Part shown: positions 1 through 8,693 of the stretch, piece after piece
Layout: every line of letters starts with the position of its first letter
Numbering within the stretch: the first letter of the stretch is position 1
Assembly: GCF_001274945.1 (NCBI RefSeq)
Contig: NZ_LILB01000008.1
Location: forward strand, 272,106-336,105
Origin: Viridibacillus arvi
GTDB taxonomy: Bacteria > Bacillota > Bacilli > Bacillales_A > Planococcaceae
Direction: 5' to 3'
DNA: 64,000 bases
Notes under the pieces: model-generated
What the model was told of the DNA's origin: nothing
Database searches by the model: none
Seen by the model: the letters and a program-made list of their open reading frames with translations, nothing else
Translations under genes and position numbers: made by a program

Positions 1-43
1 AAGCCCGGTGGAATACCGAACTCAGGTCTTAGAAGCTGCTTAA
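1..43 (+). CDS. IS3-family transposase (OrfB), C-terminal tail only
   Basis: Reading from base 2, the frame gives SPVEYRTQVLEAA followed by a TAA stop. The 'SPVEYR' ending is the usual C-terminus of IS150-type DDE transposases of the rve integrase family. Only 13 codons lie in the window, so neither the catalytic residues nor the intactness of the gene can be judged. The stop lies 8 bp before the terminal inverted repeat, the normal arrangement for this family. Confidence 0.75.
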   Translation, partial: SPVEYRTQVLEAA

Positions 44-75
44 CTAAATATGTCTAACTTTCTTGGGTCAGTTCA
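1..75 (+). mobile_element. Right end of an IS3-family (IS150-like) insertion sequence
   Basis: The first 43 bases encode the tail of a transposase, and positions 51-75 read TGTCTAACTT...GGTCAGTTCA, which matches the terminal inverted repeat typical of IS150-group elements (reverse complement begins TGAACTGACCC). The element continues leftward out of the window, so its left end and target duplication cannot be seen. It stops 25 bp short of the last codon of the convergent permease gene and may have displaced that operon's terminator. Confidence 0.8.
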
Positions 76-100
76 TCGACACATTGGATGCTTTTATCAT

Positions 101-997
101 TTAGTTTTTCATTTTTGGATCAAGAGCATCTCTTAAACCATCACCCATTAAGTTAAACCCTAAAACAGTTAGCATAATCGCTAAACCTGGGAAAATCATA
201 GTCCAAGGAGCATTGATTAAATAGATACGTGCATCAGCTAGCATTTTACCCCACTCTGGTGTAGGTGCTTCTGCTCCAAGTCCAAGAAAGCCAAGTGCAG
301 CTGCTTCAATAATTGCAGATGCGACGGCAAGTGTTCCTTGCACAATAACCGGCGTCATTGAATTCGGTAAAATATGAGAAAATAGAATCCGAGCATCCTT
401 CATACCAATCGCTTTTGCAGAAGTTATATACTCTTCTTGCTTAATACTCAATACCTTCGAACGAATGAGCCTTCCAAAGTTCGGAACATTAATAATTGCA
501 ATAGCAATTAAAGCATTTTGCAAAGATGGGCCAAGTATTGATACAACTGCAATAGCAAGTAATATACTTGGGAACGCTAGCATAATATCGAAAATTCGTG
601 AGATGATGGTATCAATCCAGCGACCATAATAACCAGCAATAATCCCCAACATACTTCCCACTACAACTGATCCAATAACTGAAGAAAATCCAACCCATAA
701 TGATATTCTAGCGCCGTGCACGACCCGTGAAAAAATATCCCGACCAAAATCATCTGTGCCAAACCAATGCTCAGCAGATGGTGGTTGTAAACGATTCTTT
801 AATACTTGGTCATTAATTCCTTCTGGAACAAAAAATGGACCAACTATAGCTAGAAGGATGAAGAACGCAACAATTACTGCCCCTACAAGCGCAGCTTTAC
901 TTTTCTTAAAGCTACGCCATGCTTCTCTCCATGGACCAACCGATTGATCTTGTTTAATAACTACATCTATAGTTGCATTCGGTGCCATTTCAGACAT
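101..997 (-). CDS. Peptide ABC transporter permease, DppC/OppC/AppC type
   Basis: This 298-residue inner-membrane permease is the second transmembrane subunit of the peptide importer encoded up to 5739. After a hydrophilic N-terminus it has a first membrane helix near residues 35-55 and several more. The EAA-type coupling loop (EYITSAKAIGMKDARI, around residue 190) contacts the ATPases. The ATG follows GGGAGGAG and lies 17 bp after the partner permease gene, so the two are surely cotranscribed. It is the last gene of the operon and abuts the IS end at 1-75. Family membership is clear; substrate (di- versus oligopeptides) is not decided by the sequence. Confidence 0.93.
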   Translation of the reverse strand: MSEMAPNATIDVVIKQDQSVGPWREAWRSFKKSKAALVGAVIVAFFILLAIVGPFFVPEGINDQVLKNRLQPPSAEHWFGTDDFGRDIFSRVVHGARISLWVGFSSVIGSVVVGSMLGIIAGYYGRWIDTIISRIFDIMLAFPSILLAIAVVSILGPSLQNALIAIAIINVPNFGRLIRSKVLSIKQEEYITSAKAIGMKDARILFSHILPNSMTPVIVQGTLAVASAIIEAAALGFLGLGAEAPTPEWGKMLADARIYLINAPWTMIFPGLAIMLTVLGFNLMGDGLRDALDPKMKN

Positions 998-1014
998 AAC
1001 GAACTCCTCCCTTC

Positions 1015-2019
1015 CTAGTCATATTTAATCCTCGGATCTATAAAACTATATAAAATATCTACGATTAAATTGATCATAACAAAAACAAAAGCGATCACTA
1101 AAATACCGGATTGTATAACCGGATAATCACGGTATCCAATAGCATCGTAAATGTAGCGACCAATACCTGGCCAACTAAAGATCGTCTCTGTTAAAATAGC
1201 CCCACCTAATAGTAGTCCCATTTGCAAACCAATTACTGTTAATACAGGAATGATGGCATTTTTGAGAGCGTGTTTATAAACAACCCAGAACATATTTTGC
1301 CCTTTAGCTCGTGCTGTTCGAACATAATCAGAACGCATCACTTCAAGCATACTTGAACGAGTCATTCTCGCAATAATTGCCATCGGGATTGTCGCTAATG
1401 CAATTGCAGGTAATATTAAATGTTTTAATACATCCCAAAGCTGATCAAATCGACCATGAATAATCGTATCTACAACATACATGTATGTAATGGGATCGAC
1501 AGGATTCCTGGCATCCTCTCTACCTGATGTAGGGAGTAAATCCATTTGAATACCAAATACCCACTGCCCCATTAAACCTAACCAGAAAATAGGCATAGAT
1601 ACACCGATAAGTGCTAAAATCATTGCAAAATAATCAAACCAAGAATTTTGGAACCATGCTGAAACAATTCCTGCATTCACTCCAATGATTACTGCTAAAA
1701 TCATTGCAAAAAGAGCCAATTCAAATGTCGCTGCTAAATACGGCCACAATTCACTTGATACCGTTGCTTTCGTACGCATCGATTCACCTAAATCACCTGT
1801 CAATAGATCACCTAAATAATTTACGTACTGAATATACCAAGGGTTATCCAATCCTAGGCTTGCTCGCAATGCCGCTTTCGCTTCTTTTGTAGCCTGCTGT
1901 CCTAAAATTACTTGAGCAGGATCGCCTGGAATTGCACGTATTATTAAAAATACAATAAAGGTCATTCCGAGCAAAACCGGGATTAACTGCAATAGTCTTT
2001 TTCCAATATAGTGAAGCAT
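1015..2019 (-). CDS. Peptide ABC transporter permease, DppB/OppB/AppB type
   Basis: First permease subunit of the peptide importer. It starts with an N-terminal membrane helix (residues ~7-30), then the conserved IRAIPGDPA segment of the family, further helices, and an EAA loop (DYVRTARAKGQNMFWV). I place the start at the ATG at 2019, eight bases after AGAGG; a GTG three codons upstream sits too close to that Shine-Dalgarno. It lies between the binding-protein gene, from which it is separated by a hairpin at 2064-2098, and the DppC-type gene. The length of 334 residues is normal for the family. Confidence 0.93.
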   Translation of the reverse strand: MLHYIGKRLLQLIPVLLGMTFIVFLIIRAIPGDPAQVILGQQATKEAKAALRASLGLDNPWYIQYVNYLGDLLTGDLGESMRTKATVSSELWPYLAATFELALFAMILAVIIGVNAGIVSAWFQNSWFDYFAMILALIGVSMPIFWLGLMGQWVFGIQMDLLPTSGREDARNPVDPITYMYVVDTIIHGRFDQLWDVLKHLILPAIALATIPMAIIARMTRSSMLEVMRSDYVRTARAKGQNMFWVVYKHALKNAIIPVLTVIGLQMGLLLGGAILTETIFSWPGIGRYIYDAIGYRDYPVIQSGILVIAFVFVMINLIVDILYSFIDPRIKYD

Positions 2020-2063
2020 TTTCTTCACCTCTCCATCTCAATCATGTTGAATAACTCTCGTTT

Positions 2064-2098
2064 GAAAAAACTAGCCTTCCGCCAAATAAGCGAAAGGC
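2064..2098 (-). terminator. Partial terminator after the binding-protein gene
   Basis: On the minus strand a 9-bp stem (GCCTTTCGC / GCGGAAGGC, one G-U pair) with a 7-nt loop is followed by CTAG and six T residues. It sits between the binding-protein stop and the permease start, inside an operon. Such hairpins commonly stabilise or attenuate transcripts so that the binding protein is made in excess over the permeases; that role is inferred. Confidence 0.6.
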
Positions 2099-2116
2099 GT
2101 AGTTTAATTGTCTAGC

Positions 2117-3730
2117 TTATTTAAAATCTACGTTTTCTAATCTGTCAGAACCAGTTGGGTGTGGTAATAAGTTAATGACATCTGACTTACTAGCTAAAAG
2201 TGGTGTAGAGTGAGCCAGTGGAACCCAAGGTGCTTCTTCATTAAAGATTTCTTGAACTTTTTTATATATCTCATTACGTTTCTCTTCATCTACTTCTGTT
2301 TGAGCTTCAATTAATAATTTGTGAGTTTTAGAATTTTTGTAGTAAGTGTAGTTATTACTACCGATGCTATCCTCGTCTAGAAGAGCATATAAGAAGTTAT
2401 CCGCATCTCCGTTATCGCCAGTCCAGCCAAGTAAGAATGCATCTGCTTCCCCTTTTTCAGCTTTATCTAAATATACGCCCCATTCATATGAAACAATTTT
2501 ACTCTTCATACCAACGTCAGCTAGGTTCTTTTGAATTGCTTCAGCAATTTTTTTACCATCTGGCATATACGGGCGTGGTACAGGCATTGCCCATAATTCA
2601 ATTTCTTTACCATCATAGCCAGCTTCTTTTAATAGAGCCTTAGCTTTTTCTGGATCATATTCATAGCCTTTAACATCTTCATTGTAACCACCAATTACTG
2701 GTGGCATTTGGTTTTTCGCAACTTCAGCTTGACCTTCGAAGAAAGCATCAACAATCGCTTGCTTATCGACTGCATAGTTCATTGCTTGACGAACTTTTAC
2801 ATTATCAAAAGGTGGTCGCGTTACAGTTAAACCAAGATAACCAATATTCATAGATGGACGTTTAAGCAATTGTAAATTTGCATTACTTTCAATCGATGCC
2901 GCATCCGACGGACTAATACCATCTGCTAAATCAATTGCACCTGAAAGTAAATCGTTTAATCGGGTTGAGTTATCTGGAATAGAGCGGAATACTACTTTAT
3001 CTAGTTTCGGCAAGCCTTCTCGCCAATAATTTGGATTCTTTTCGATTGTAATTGAGTCATTACGTTTCCAAGAGACAAATTTGAATGGTCCAGTACCTAC
3101 TGGATTATCACCAAACTTATCACCAAACTTTTCAAATGCCGTCGGGCTCGCAATAGCGAATGGACTCATTGCAAGGTTTTTCAAGAATGGAGCTTGAGGT
3201 TGTTTTAAAGTGATAACTACTTTTAAATCGCCGTCAGCTTTCACAGATTTGATTACTAGACTTTTATCATCTTTAAAACCACCAAATACTGATTTAAAGT
3301 AAGGGAATTTCTCTGCATCGCCGTTCATCCAGCGTTCAAAGTTTTTCACTACTGCATCAGCATTGAAATCAGTTCCATCATGGAATTTTACGCCTTCTTG
3401 TAAGTCAAATGTGTAGCTTAAACCATCTTCAGCAGCCTCCCAAGACTTAGCTAAACCAGGGTTTAATGTTGTATCTTGTTCACCAAAGTTGATTAGTTTT
3501 TCATATAAGTTCTCTGTTACTTTGTAAGTCTCTCCCTCTGTTGTAGCAATAGGATCAAGTGATACAGAATCTCCCCCACGACCAAAGACTAACGTTTTTT
3601 CTTTTTTCTCTCCGCCGCCTTTATCATCGCCCTTAACATCATCCTTTTCATCAGAAGAACATGCTGCTAATGCCGTAGACAATACTAGTAATAACATCAA
3701 GCCTAGCGCTAACCATCTCTTTTTCCTCAT
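2117..3730 (-). CDS. Peptide-binding lipoprotein of ABC importer (SBP family 5, DppA-like)
   Basis: Extracellular solute-binding protein of 537 residues that captures peptides for the importer. It has a classical lipoprotein signal: basic RKKRW, a hydrophobic stretch, then LAAC with the lipidated cysteine at residue 24, followed by an acidic/lysine-rich linker. The body starts TLVFGRGGDSVSLDP and contains the family 5 signature region (LAKSWEAAEDGLSYTFDL...VKFHDGT). The frame is open upstream into the preceding ATPase gene, but the signal peptide and GGAGGGG at about 3739-3745 fix the start at the ATG at 3730, or possibly 3736. Similarity by eye is closer to DppA than to OppA. Confidence 0.92.
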   Translation of the reverse strand: MRKKRWLALGLMLLLVLSTALAACSSDEKDDVKGDDKGGGEKKEKTLVFGRGGDSVSLDPIATTEGETYKVTENLYEKLINFGEQDTTLNPGLAKSWEAAEDGLSYTFDLQEGVKFHDGTDFNADAVVKNFERWMNGDAEKFPYFKSVFGGFKDDKSLVIKSVKADGDLKVVITLKQPQAPFLKNLAMSPFAIASPTAFEKFGDKFGDNPVGTGPFKFVSWKRNDSITIEKNPNYWREGLPKLDKVVFRSIPDNSTRLNDLLSGAIDLADGISPSDAASIESNANLQLLKRPSMNIGYLGLTVTRPPFDNVKVRQAMNYAVDKQAIVDAFFEGQAEVAKNQMPPVIGGYNEDVKGYEYDPEKAKALLKEAGYDGKEIELWAMPVPRPYMPDGKKIAEAIQKNLADVGMKSKIVSYEWGVYLDKAEKGEADAFLLGWTGDNGDADNFLYALLDEDSIGSNNYTYYKNSKTHKLLIEAQTEVDEEKRNEIYKKVQEIFNEEAPWVPLAHSTPLLASKSDVINLLPHPTGSDRLENVDFK

Positions 3731-3761
3731 ATACATAACCCCTCCACACTTTGCTCTATTA

Positions 3762-4745
3762 TCATTGTTGACCTTGCTCATTATATAAATGACAAGCAAC
3801 AGAATGACCTTTCTCAACTTCCTTTAATACAGGTACTGTTTTCGAACAAATATCCATTTTAAATGGACATCTTGTATGGAACGTACATCCCGCAGGAGGA
3901 TTTGAAGGACTTGGAATGTCCCCTGTTATCAATATTTGCTCCCGTGTAAAGTTCGGATCTGGTACAGGAACTGCTGATAATAAAGCCTTTGAATAAGGAT
4001 GCAATGGTTTGCTATATAAAGACTCACTATCTGCTAGCTCAACCATCTTCCCTAAATACATGACCCCTACACGGTCACTAATGTGACGAACAACACCTAG
4101 ATCATGCGCTATAAATATATAAGTAAGCTTTAAATCTTTTTGCAAATCTTGCATTAAATTTAAAACTTGAGCTTGAATCGAAACGTCTAGAGCTGAAACA
4201 GGTTCATCTGCAATAATCAATTTTGGATTTGTCATTAGCGCTCTAGCTATACCAATACGTTGTCTTTGTCCCCCACTAAATTGATGTGGGTATCGTCTGG
4301 CATGGTAGCTACTGAGGCCAACAATTTCTAGGAACTCATTGACCTTTTTCTTACGTTCTTTTACATCTCCAATACCATGAACAACTAAAGGCTCCTCTAG
4401 AATTTTGCCTATTGAATGCCGAGGATTTAATGAGGCATAAGGATCTTGGAAAACCATTTGAATTTCCCTACGAGCTTTACGCATTTCTTCTTTAGATAAA
4501 TCGGATAGCAACTTACCATCAAATTCAATACTTCCCTCTGTTGGCTCTAGCAATCTCATAAGCATACGTCCTGTAGTAGATTTTCCACATCCAGATTCTC
4601 CAACAATCCCAAGCGTTTCACCTTCATTAACATAAAAGGAAACATCATCAACCGCTTTGACCTGACCGGATACTTTTCCAAGCACCCCTTGGCGAATCGG
4701 AAAGTATTTCTTCAACCCTTTAACTTTCAACAACGGCTCTGTCAA
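3762..4745 (-). CDS. Peptide ABC transporter ATPase, DppF/AppF type
   Basis: Cytoplasmic ATP-hydrolysing subunit of the importer, 327 residues. Walker [10 protein letters not shown], signature SGGQRQR and Walker B LIIADEP are followed by the oligopeptide/dipeptide C-terminal extension with cysteines ([10 protein letters not shown]...DIC) that can bind an Fe-S cluster in relatives. The start is a TTG at 4745, nine bases after a strong AAAGGAGG, overlapping the end of the upstream ATPase gene by 26 bp and implying translational coupling. The order ATPase-ATPase-binding protein-permease-permease is that of the B. subtilis appDFABC operon. Confidence 0.93.
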   Translation of the reverse strand: MTEPLLKVKGLKKYFPIRQGVLGKVSGQVKAVDDVSFYVNEGETLGIVGESGCGKSTTGRMLMRLLEPTEGSIEFDGKLLSDLSKEEMRKARREIQMVFQDPYASLNPRHSIGKILEEPLVVHGIGDVKERKKKVNEFLEIVGLSSYHARRYPHQFSGGQRQRIGIARALMTNPKLIIADEPVSALDVSIQAQVLNLMQDLQKDLKLTYIFIAHDLGVVRHISDRVGVMYLGKMVELADSESLYSKPLHPYSKALLSAVPVPDPNFTREQILITGDIPSPSNPPAGCTFHTRCPFKMDICSKTVPVLKEVEKGHSVACHLYNEQGQQ

Positions 4746-5739
4746 CTGCAGACACCTCCTTTCTTTCGTGCAAGAAGCATCTCGTTTTATGTTCTGGGCT
4801 TGTTTGATATAAATTCGGATTTTCTACACGGCATTGTTCAAATGCAAATTCACAACGAGCAGCAAAACGGCAACCCGTATTAACAGATCCCGGTTTTGGC
4901 ACATTTCCAGGTATGGAATATAAACGTTGTTTTTTGAAGCGCATATCTGGTACAGATTGAATAAGTCCTTTTGTATATGGATGTTGTGGGTCGTTGAATA
5001 ATAATTTGACTGGCCCTTCCTCCACTACTTGCCCGCCATACATCACGACAACTCGCTCACAAGTTTCTGCAACAACACCTAAATCATGTGTAATCATAAT
5101 AACTGCTGTATTCAATCGCTCATTTAAGTCTTTCATTAATTGTAAAATTTGTGCTTGAATCGTTACGTCTAATGCTGTCGTTGGTTCATCAGCAATAAGT
5201 ACCTTTGGATCACAAACAAGTGCCATCGCTATCATCACACGTTGGCGCATACCACCAGATAATTGATGTGGGTATTCCTTTATTAACTCTTCAGATCTTG
5301 GTAAACCTACTAACTTCATCATTTCAATTGCCCGATTTCTAGCTTGTTTTTTTGACCAATCTTTATGATGGATTAATATTGCTTCCATCAATTGATTCCC
5401 TATTGTAAATAGTGGATTCAGTGACGTCATTGGTTCTTGGAAAATCATTGCTATATCTTTCCCTCGTACTTTACGCATTTCTTTTTGAGAAAGCTTAGTT
5501 AAATCCTTGCCATCAAATTCTATTTGTCCACCTGTAATTTTACCCGGCGGAGATGGTACAAGCCCCATAATCGATAAAGCGCTTACACTCTTGCCACAGC
5601 CAGACTCTCCTACAATGCCAAGTATTTCACCTTCTCTTACCGAAAAATTAATATTATCTACTGCAGGGATTTCACCATCATCTGTGAAAAATGTCGTCTG
5701 AAGTCCTCTCACCCGTAGTAATTCTTTACGATCACTCAT
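4720..5739 (-). CDS. Peptide ABC transporter ATPase, DppD/AppD type
   Basis: First gene of the importer operon, 339 residues. Walker [10 protein letters not shown], signature LSGGMRQR, Walker [14 protein letters not shown]-loop MITHDLG and the C-terminal peptide-transporter extension with [14 protein letters not shown] are all present. The ATG follows GAGGGGGA. The upstream 178 bp carry a CodY-like box (5770-5784) and the convergently placed terminator of the next operon. Together with 4745-101 it encodes a complete importer; whether substrates are dipeptides or longer peptides is open. Confidence 0.93.
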   Translation of the reverse strand: MSDRKELLRVRGLQTTFFTDDGEIPAVDNINFSVREGEILGIVGESGCGKSVSALSIMGLVPSPPGKITGGQIEFDGKDLTKLSQKEMRKVRGKDIAMIFQEPMTSLNPLFTIGNQLMEAILIHHKDWSKKQARNRAIEMMKLVGLPRSEELIKEYPHQLSGGMRQRVMIAMALVCDPKVLIADEPTTALDVTIQAQILQLMKDLNERLNTAVIMITHDLGVVAETCERVVVMYGGQVVEEGPVKLLFNDPQHPYTKGLIQSVPDMRFKKQRLYSIPGNVPKPGSVNTGCRFAARCEFAFEQCRVENPNLYQTSPEHKTRCFLHERKEVSAVDRAVVES

Positions 5740-5769
5740 ATAGTCCCCCTCTTAAATTCGATAATTCGA

Positions 5770-5784
5770 TATTTTCTAAATATT
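5770..5784. promoter_or_regulatory. Candidate CodY box in front of the peptide importer operon
   Basis: The minus strand reads AATATTTAGAAAATA, 12 of 15 matches to the CodY consensus AATTTTCWGAAAATT, 30 bp upstream of the first start codon. CodY represses peptide importers of B. subtilis in rich medium. The match is suggestive only because this AT-rich DNA yields such motifs by chance. Confidence 0.4.
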
Positions 5785-5857
5785 CAATTCTTTTTATCTA
5801 TTTTATACTGTTAATTTGAAAAATTGCAATACTTTTCATATTTAAGTATTTTTATGA

Positions 5858-5893
5858 CAAAAAATAAAGACTCCCCAAGAATGAGAAGTCTTT
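5858..5893 (-). terminator. Terminator of ygaD
   Basis: Minus-strand hairpin with arms at 5866-5876 and 5883-5893 (AAAGACT-type stem), followed by ATTTTTTG. It lies directly after the ygaD stop at 5918. Confidence 0.75.
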
Positions 5894-5917
5894 ATTTTAT
5901 GCTATATTACATACTTA

Positions 5918-7666
5918 TTATGCATCTAGTCTTTGCATATGGAACAAGTTATGATAAATACCTTGTTGTTCTATCAATTGCTCATGTGTACCTTGTTCTT
6001 TTAGTTCACCATGATCTATAACTAGAATTTGATCGGCATGTGTGATTGTTGATAAACGGTGAGCTACGACGATTGTTGTTCTATCATGAGCTAATTTGTC
6101 TAATGATTCTTGAATTAGTGATTCACTTTCTAAATCTAAAGCTGAAGTTGCTTCATCCAGAATAAGGATTGGCGGATTTTTTAAAAAGACTCTGGCAATG
6201 GCAACCCGTTGTTTTTGTCCACCAGATAATTTAACACCACGTTCTCCAACTTTTGTATCGTAACCTTCTGGTAATGAAATAATGAAATCATGAGCATTAG
6301 CTGCCTTAGCTGCTGCAATTACTTCTTCATCAGAGGCATTTGGTCGTCCCATTAAAATATTTGATTTAACAGAATCGCTAAATAGAATATTATCCTGGAG
6401 TACGATTCCAATTTGTGAGCGTAACGAATGGATTGTTGCCTCTTTAATATCAACTCCATCAACTTTTATAGAACCTTCCACCACGTCGTAAAATCGCGGT
6501 ATTAGCCCTACTATCGTTGATTTACCTCCACCACTCATTCCAACAAGCGCAATTGTTTGTCCTGCTTGAATATTGAAACTTACATTGTTCAGTACATTCT
6601 GTTCCTCTTCGGTATATCGGAATGAAACTTTTTCAAATTGTACATCACCTTTTAGTGGAGGTAGTGCTGCTGCATTTGGTTGATTTTCTACATCGTATTT
6701 CTCATCTATCAATTCAAATACGCGGTCCATCGAAGCGATTGATTGAGTAAGTGTCGTTGAAGAAGTTACAAGTCTACGTAATGGTCCATATAGTCGATCG
6801 ATATAAGCAACAAACGCTACCATCGCACCGACTGAAAGTGGTCCTTGAATAACCATGTAACCTGCAAATCCAATAACTAGTAACGGAGCTACTTCAGTAA
6901 TCGTATTAATCACTGCAAAAGCTTTAGCATTCCATTTGGTTTGATCAAGTGCCTTGTCCAAGAATTCCCCGTTAGTCTCATCGAAAATTTTCTGTTCGTG
7001 CTTCTCTAATGTGAAGCTTTTTATGATGCTCATTCCTTGAACACGTTCATGTAAATAGCTTTGTACTCCTGCTAATGCTTGTGAACGTTTGCGTGTTAAA
7101 TCACGTAATCTACCAAAAAAGTATTTTACACAAAACGCATAGAATGGAAAGACGATTAATGTTACTAATGTCAATTTCACATCTAACGTTAGCATAATCC
7201 CAATAGCGATTAGAATTGTTGCTAAGTCCAGCCAAACATTCATCAGACCAGTCATGATAAAATTCTTCGTTTGCTCCACATCATTAATAACACGTGAAAT
7301 GATTTCACCAGCACGTGAATTTGCATAATAGTTCATGCTTAACTTTTGGAGATGTCCATACAATTCTTTACGAATATCATATAATATCTTATTACTCACA
7401 TGCTGAGCAAAGTATTGGCGGTAATATTCTATTGGTGGTCTTAAAACAAAAAATACAACAGCTGTTCCACCTAACCAATAGAATAGCTGTAATGTTTTTT
7501 CATCATTTGTTAAATTTTCTGCCATCACAATATCATCAATTACAATTTTAATTAATATTGGAATAAATAACGGGATTGCAAATTTTACAATTCCTATAAC
7601 AAGTGTTAATAGAATCTCCCAATTATAAGGCTTTACAAATCGCATATAGCGTTTAATACTGTCCAA
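5918..7666 (-). CDS. ygaD: ABC exporter YgaD, multidrug/lipid type half-transporter
   Basis: Half-size exporter of 582 residues with six membrane helices in the first ~310 residues (ABC_membrane domain) fused to a C-terminal ATPase domain: Walker [10 protein letters not shown], signature KLSGGQKQR, Walker [14 protein letters not shown]-loop VAHRLST. It should act as a homodimer in the membrane. The N-terminus ([12 protein letters not shown]) and overall layout match B. subtilis YgaD, and the neighbour upstream is YgaC as in B. subtilis. The start is a TTG at 7666 after AAGGGAG. Substrate is unknown. A hairpin at 7688-7716 separates it from ygaC. Confidence 0.9.
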   Translation of the reverse strand: MDSIKRYMRFVKPYNWEILLTLVIGIVKFAIPLFIPILIKIVIDDIVMAENLTNDEKTLQLFYWLGGTAVVFFVLRPPIEYYRQYFAQHVSNKILYDIRKELYGHLQKLSMNYYANSRAGEIISRVINDVEQTKNFIMTGLMNVWLDLATILIAIGIMLTLDVKLTLVTLIVFPFYAFCVKYFFGRLRDLTRKRSQALAGVQSYLHERVQGMSIIKSFTLEKHEQKIFDETNGEFLDKALDQTKWNAKAFAVINTITEVAPLLVIGFAGYMVIQGPLSVGAMVAFVAYIDRLYGPLRRLVTSSTTLTQSIASMDRVFELIDEKYDVENQPNAAALPPLKGDVQFEKVSFRYTEEEQNVLNNVSFNIQAGQTIALVGMSGGGKSTIVGLIPRFYDVVEGSIKVDGVDIKEATIHSLRSQIGIVLQDNILFSDSVKSNILMGRPNASDEEVIAAAKAANAHDFIISLPEGYDTKVGERGVKLSGGQKQRVAIARVFLKNPPILILDEATSALDLESESLIQESLDKLAHDRTTIVVAHRLSTITHADQILVIDHGELKEQGTHEQLIEQQGIYHNLFHMQRLDA

Positions 7667-7687
7667 AAAGTCACTCCCTTTTCAAGC

Positions 7688-7716
7688 GAAAAGCCCGCTG
7701 GTTTTCACCAACAGGC
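7688..7716 (-). terminator. Hairpin terminator between ygaC and ygaD
   Basis: Minus-strand stem GCCTGTTGGT/ACCAGCGGGC around a GAAA loop followed by TTTTC. With only four T residues it is probably partial, allowing some read-through into ygaD. Confidence 0.55.
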
Positions 7717-7721
7717 ATTTA

Positions 7722-8267
7722 TTAGTCATTATCATGAAGCTTTCTTTGAAATTGATAACGGCTCGTCCAAGCTTCTATAAAGTCAGGCGCAAATGGTCCA
7801 CGTCTTTGGTGAATCCAGCTAAGTAACTTATCAACATTTGATTTCAATATTTGATCAATTACAGATGGATAACTCATTTCCTCTTTATGTTGTTCATACT
7901 CATCTTCGTCAAGTAAAGTATAAGACATATCGGGGAACACTTTTACATCTAAGTCATAATCAATATACTTAATAGCGTTATTATCAAAAACAAATGGAGA
8001 GCTCATATTACAGTAGTAATATACTCCATCTTCTCTCAACATACAAATAATATTAAACCAGTGCTCTGCATGAAAGTAACAAATGGACGGTTCACGTGTT
8101 AACCATGTTCGACCATCCGCCTCCGTTACGAGTGTACGTTCATTCGCTCCGATGACTATATTTTTTGTGCCTTTCAATACCATCGTTTCTTGCCAGACAC
8201 GGTGGATACGGCCATTGTGTTTATAACTATGTATTTGTATTGTTTCACCTTCTAATGGAATCGCCAT
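7722..8267 (-). CDS. ygaC: Nucleoside tri/diphosphate phosphatase YgaC (DUF402)
   Basis: Cytoplasmic DUF402 protein, about 181 residues, very like B. subtilis YgaC and the S. aureus Ntdp protein, which hydrolyses nucleoside tri- and diphosphates. Conserved blocks are [34 protein letters not shown] and [10 protein letters not shown]...[12 protein letters not shown], where the acidic residues bind divalent metal. I place the start at the ATG at 8267 after AAGGTGGG; the frame is open nine codons further up, but family members begin at this MAIPLEGE. The gene pair ygaC-ygaD is conserved in Bacillales. Confidence 0.88.
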   Translation of the reverse strand: MAIPLEGETIQIHSYKHNGRIHRVWQETMVLKGTKNIVIGANERTLVTEADGRTWLTREPSICYFHAEHWFNIICMLREDGVYYYCNMSSPFVFDNNAIKYIDYDLDVKVFPDMSYTLLDEDEYEQHKEEMSYPSVIDQILKSNVDKLLSWIHQRRGPFAPDFIEAWTSRYQFQRKLHDND

Positions 8268-8352
8268 GCTAATGCCCACCTTTTCGATAAACACTTATTG
8301 GAAAAGCGCTCTTTGCTTAACATTATAACAATCATGATTAAAAACTTGTAGC

Positions 8353-8383
8353 AAAAAATAAGCGAAGGCCAAAAGCCTTCGCT
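8353..8383 (-). terminator. Terminator of the gamma-type SASP gene
   Basis: Perfect 9-bp stem AGCGAAGGC / GCCTTCGCT with a 5-nt loop, followed on the minus strand by TATTTTTTG, directly after the sspE stop at 8404. Confidence 0.8.
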
Positions 8384-8403
8384 CATTAGGGTGTGTCCCA
8401 TGA

Positions 8404-8628
8404 TTAGTTCGAGTTATTTTGATTGTTCTTAGCAAATTTACCCGAAGCTTTTTGCTTGTTTTGCTCAGCTTTATTATTTTGCTTTGCTACTTCGCTGAAA
8501 TCAGTTTCAGCTCCAAACTCCTCAAACATGTTTTGCGCATTGTTTTGCGCATTGTTTTGCGCATTGTTTTGCGCATTGTTTTGCGCATTGTTTTGTGATT
8601 TGTTTGCACTGTTTTGATTCTTTTTCAT
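8404..8628 (-). CDS. sspE: Gamma-type small acid-soluble spore protein
   Basis: A 74-residue, Asn/Gln/Lys-rich protein stored in the spore core as an amino-acid reserve. The N-terminal half is KKNQNSANKSQ followed by five QNNA tetrapeptides encoded by a 12-bp tandem repeat. The second half, FEEFGAETDFSEVAKQN, resembles the germination-protease site region of gamma-type SASPs (FASETD in B. subtilis SspE). The ATG at 8628 sits behind a near-perfect GGAGGTGAT. Position next to mutY matches B. subtilis. The protein is short for the family, and the QNNA stretch replaces part of the usual longer duplicated unit. Confidence 0.88.
   Translation of the reverse strand: MKKNQNSANKSQNNAQNNAQNNAQNNAQNNAQNMFEEFGAETDFSEVAKQNNKAEQNKQKASGKFAKNNQNNSN
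8531..8602. repeat. 12-bp tandem repeat inside sspE
   Basis: Five exact copies of ttttgcgcattg at 8531-8590, plus a degenerate sixth to 8602. They encode QNNA repeats on the minus strand and keep the reading frame whatever the copy number. Confidence 0.97.
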
Positions 8629-8649
8629 GGAAATCACCTCCGTGCTATC

Positions 8650-8679
8650 TAATTTGCGTAGCTTGGAGTTATTTATTCT
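8650..8679 (-). promoter_or_regulatory. Candidate sigma-G-type promoter of sspE
   Basis: On the minus strand AGAATA (8679-8674), a 17-bp spacer and CAAATTA (8656-8650) resemble the forespore consensus GAATA / CATACTA. The predicted RNA would start only a few bases before the Shine-Dalgarno, an unusually short leader, so the call is tentative. Confidence 0.35.
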
Positions 8680-8693
8680 TGGTAATATTTCCT

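Noticed and set aside
8423-8617. Plus-strand frame encoding CALF repeats opposite sspE
   Set aside because: It is the antisense of the sspE tandem repeat; the minus strand has a perfect ribosome site, a terminator and family similarity.
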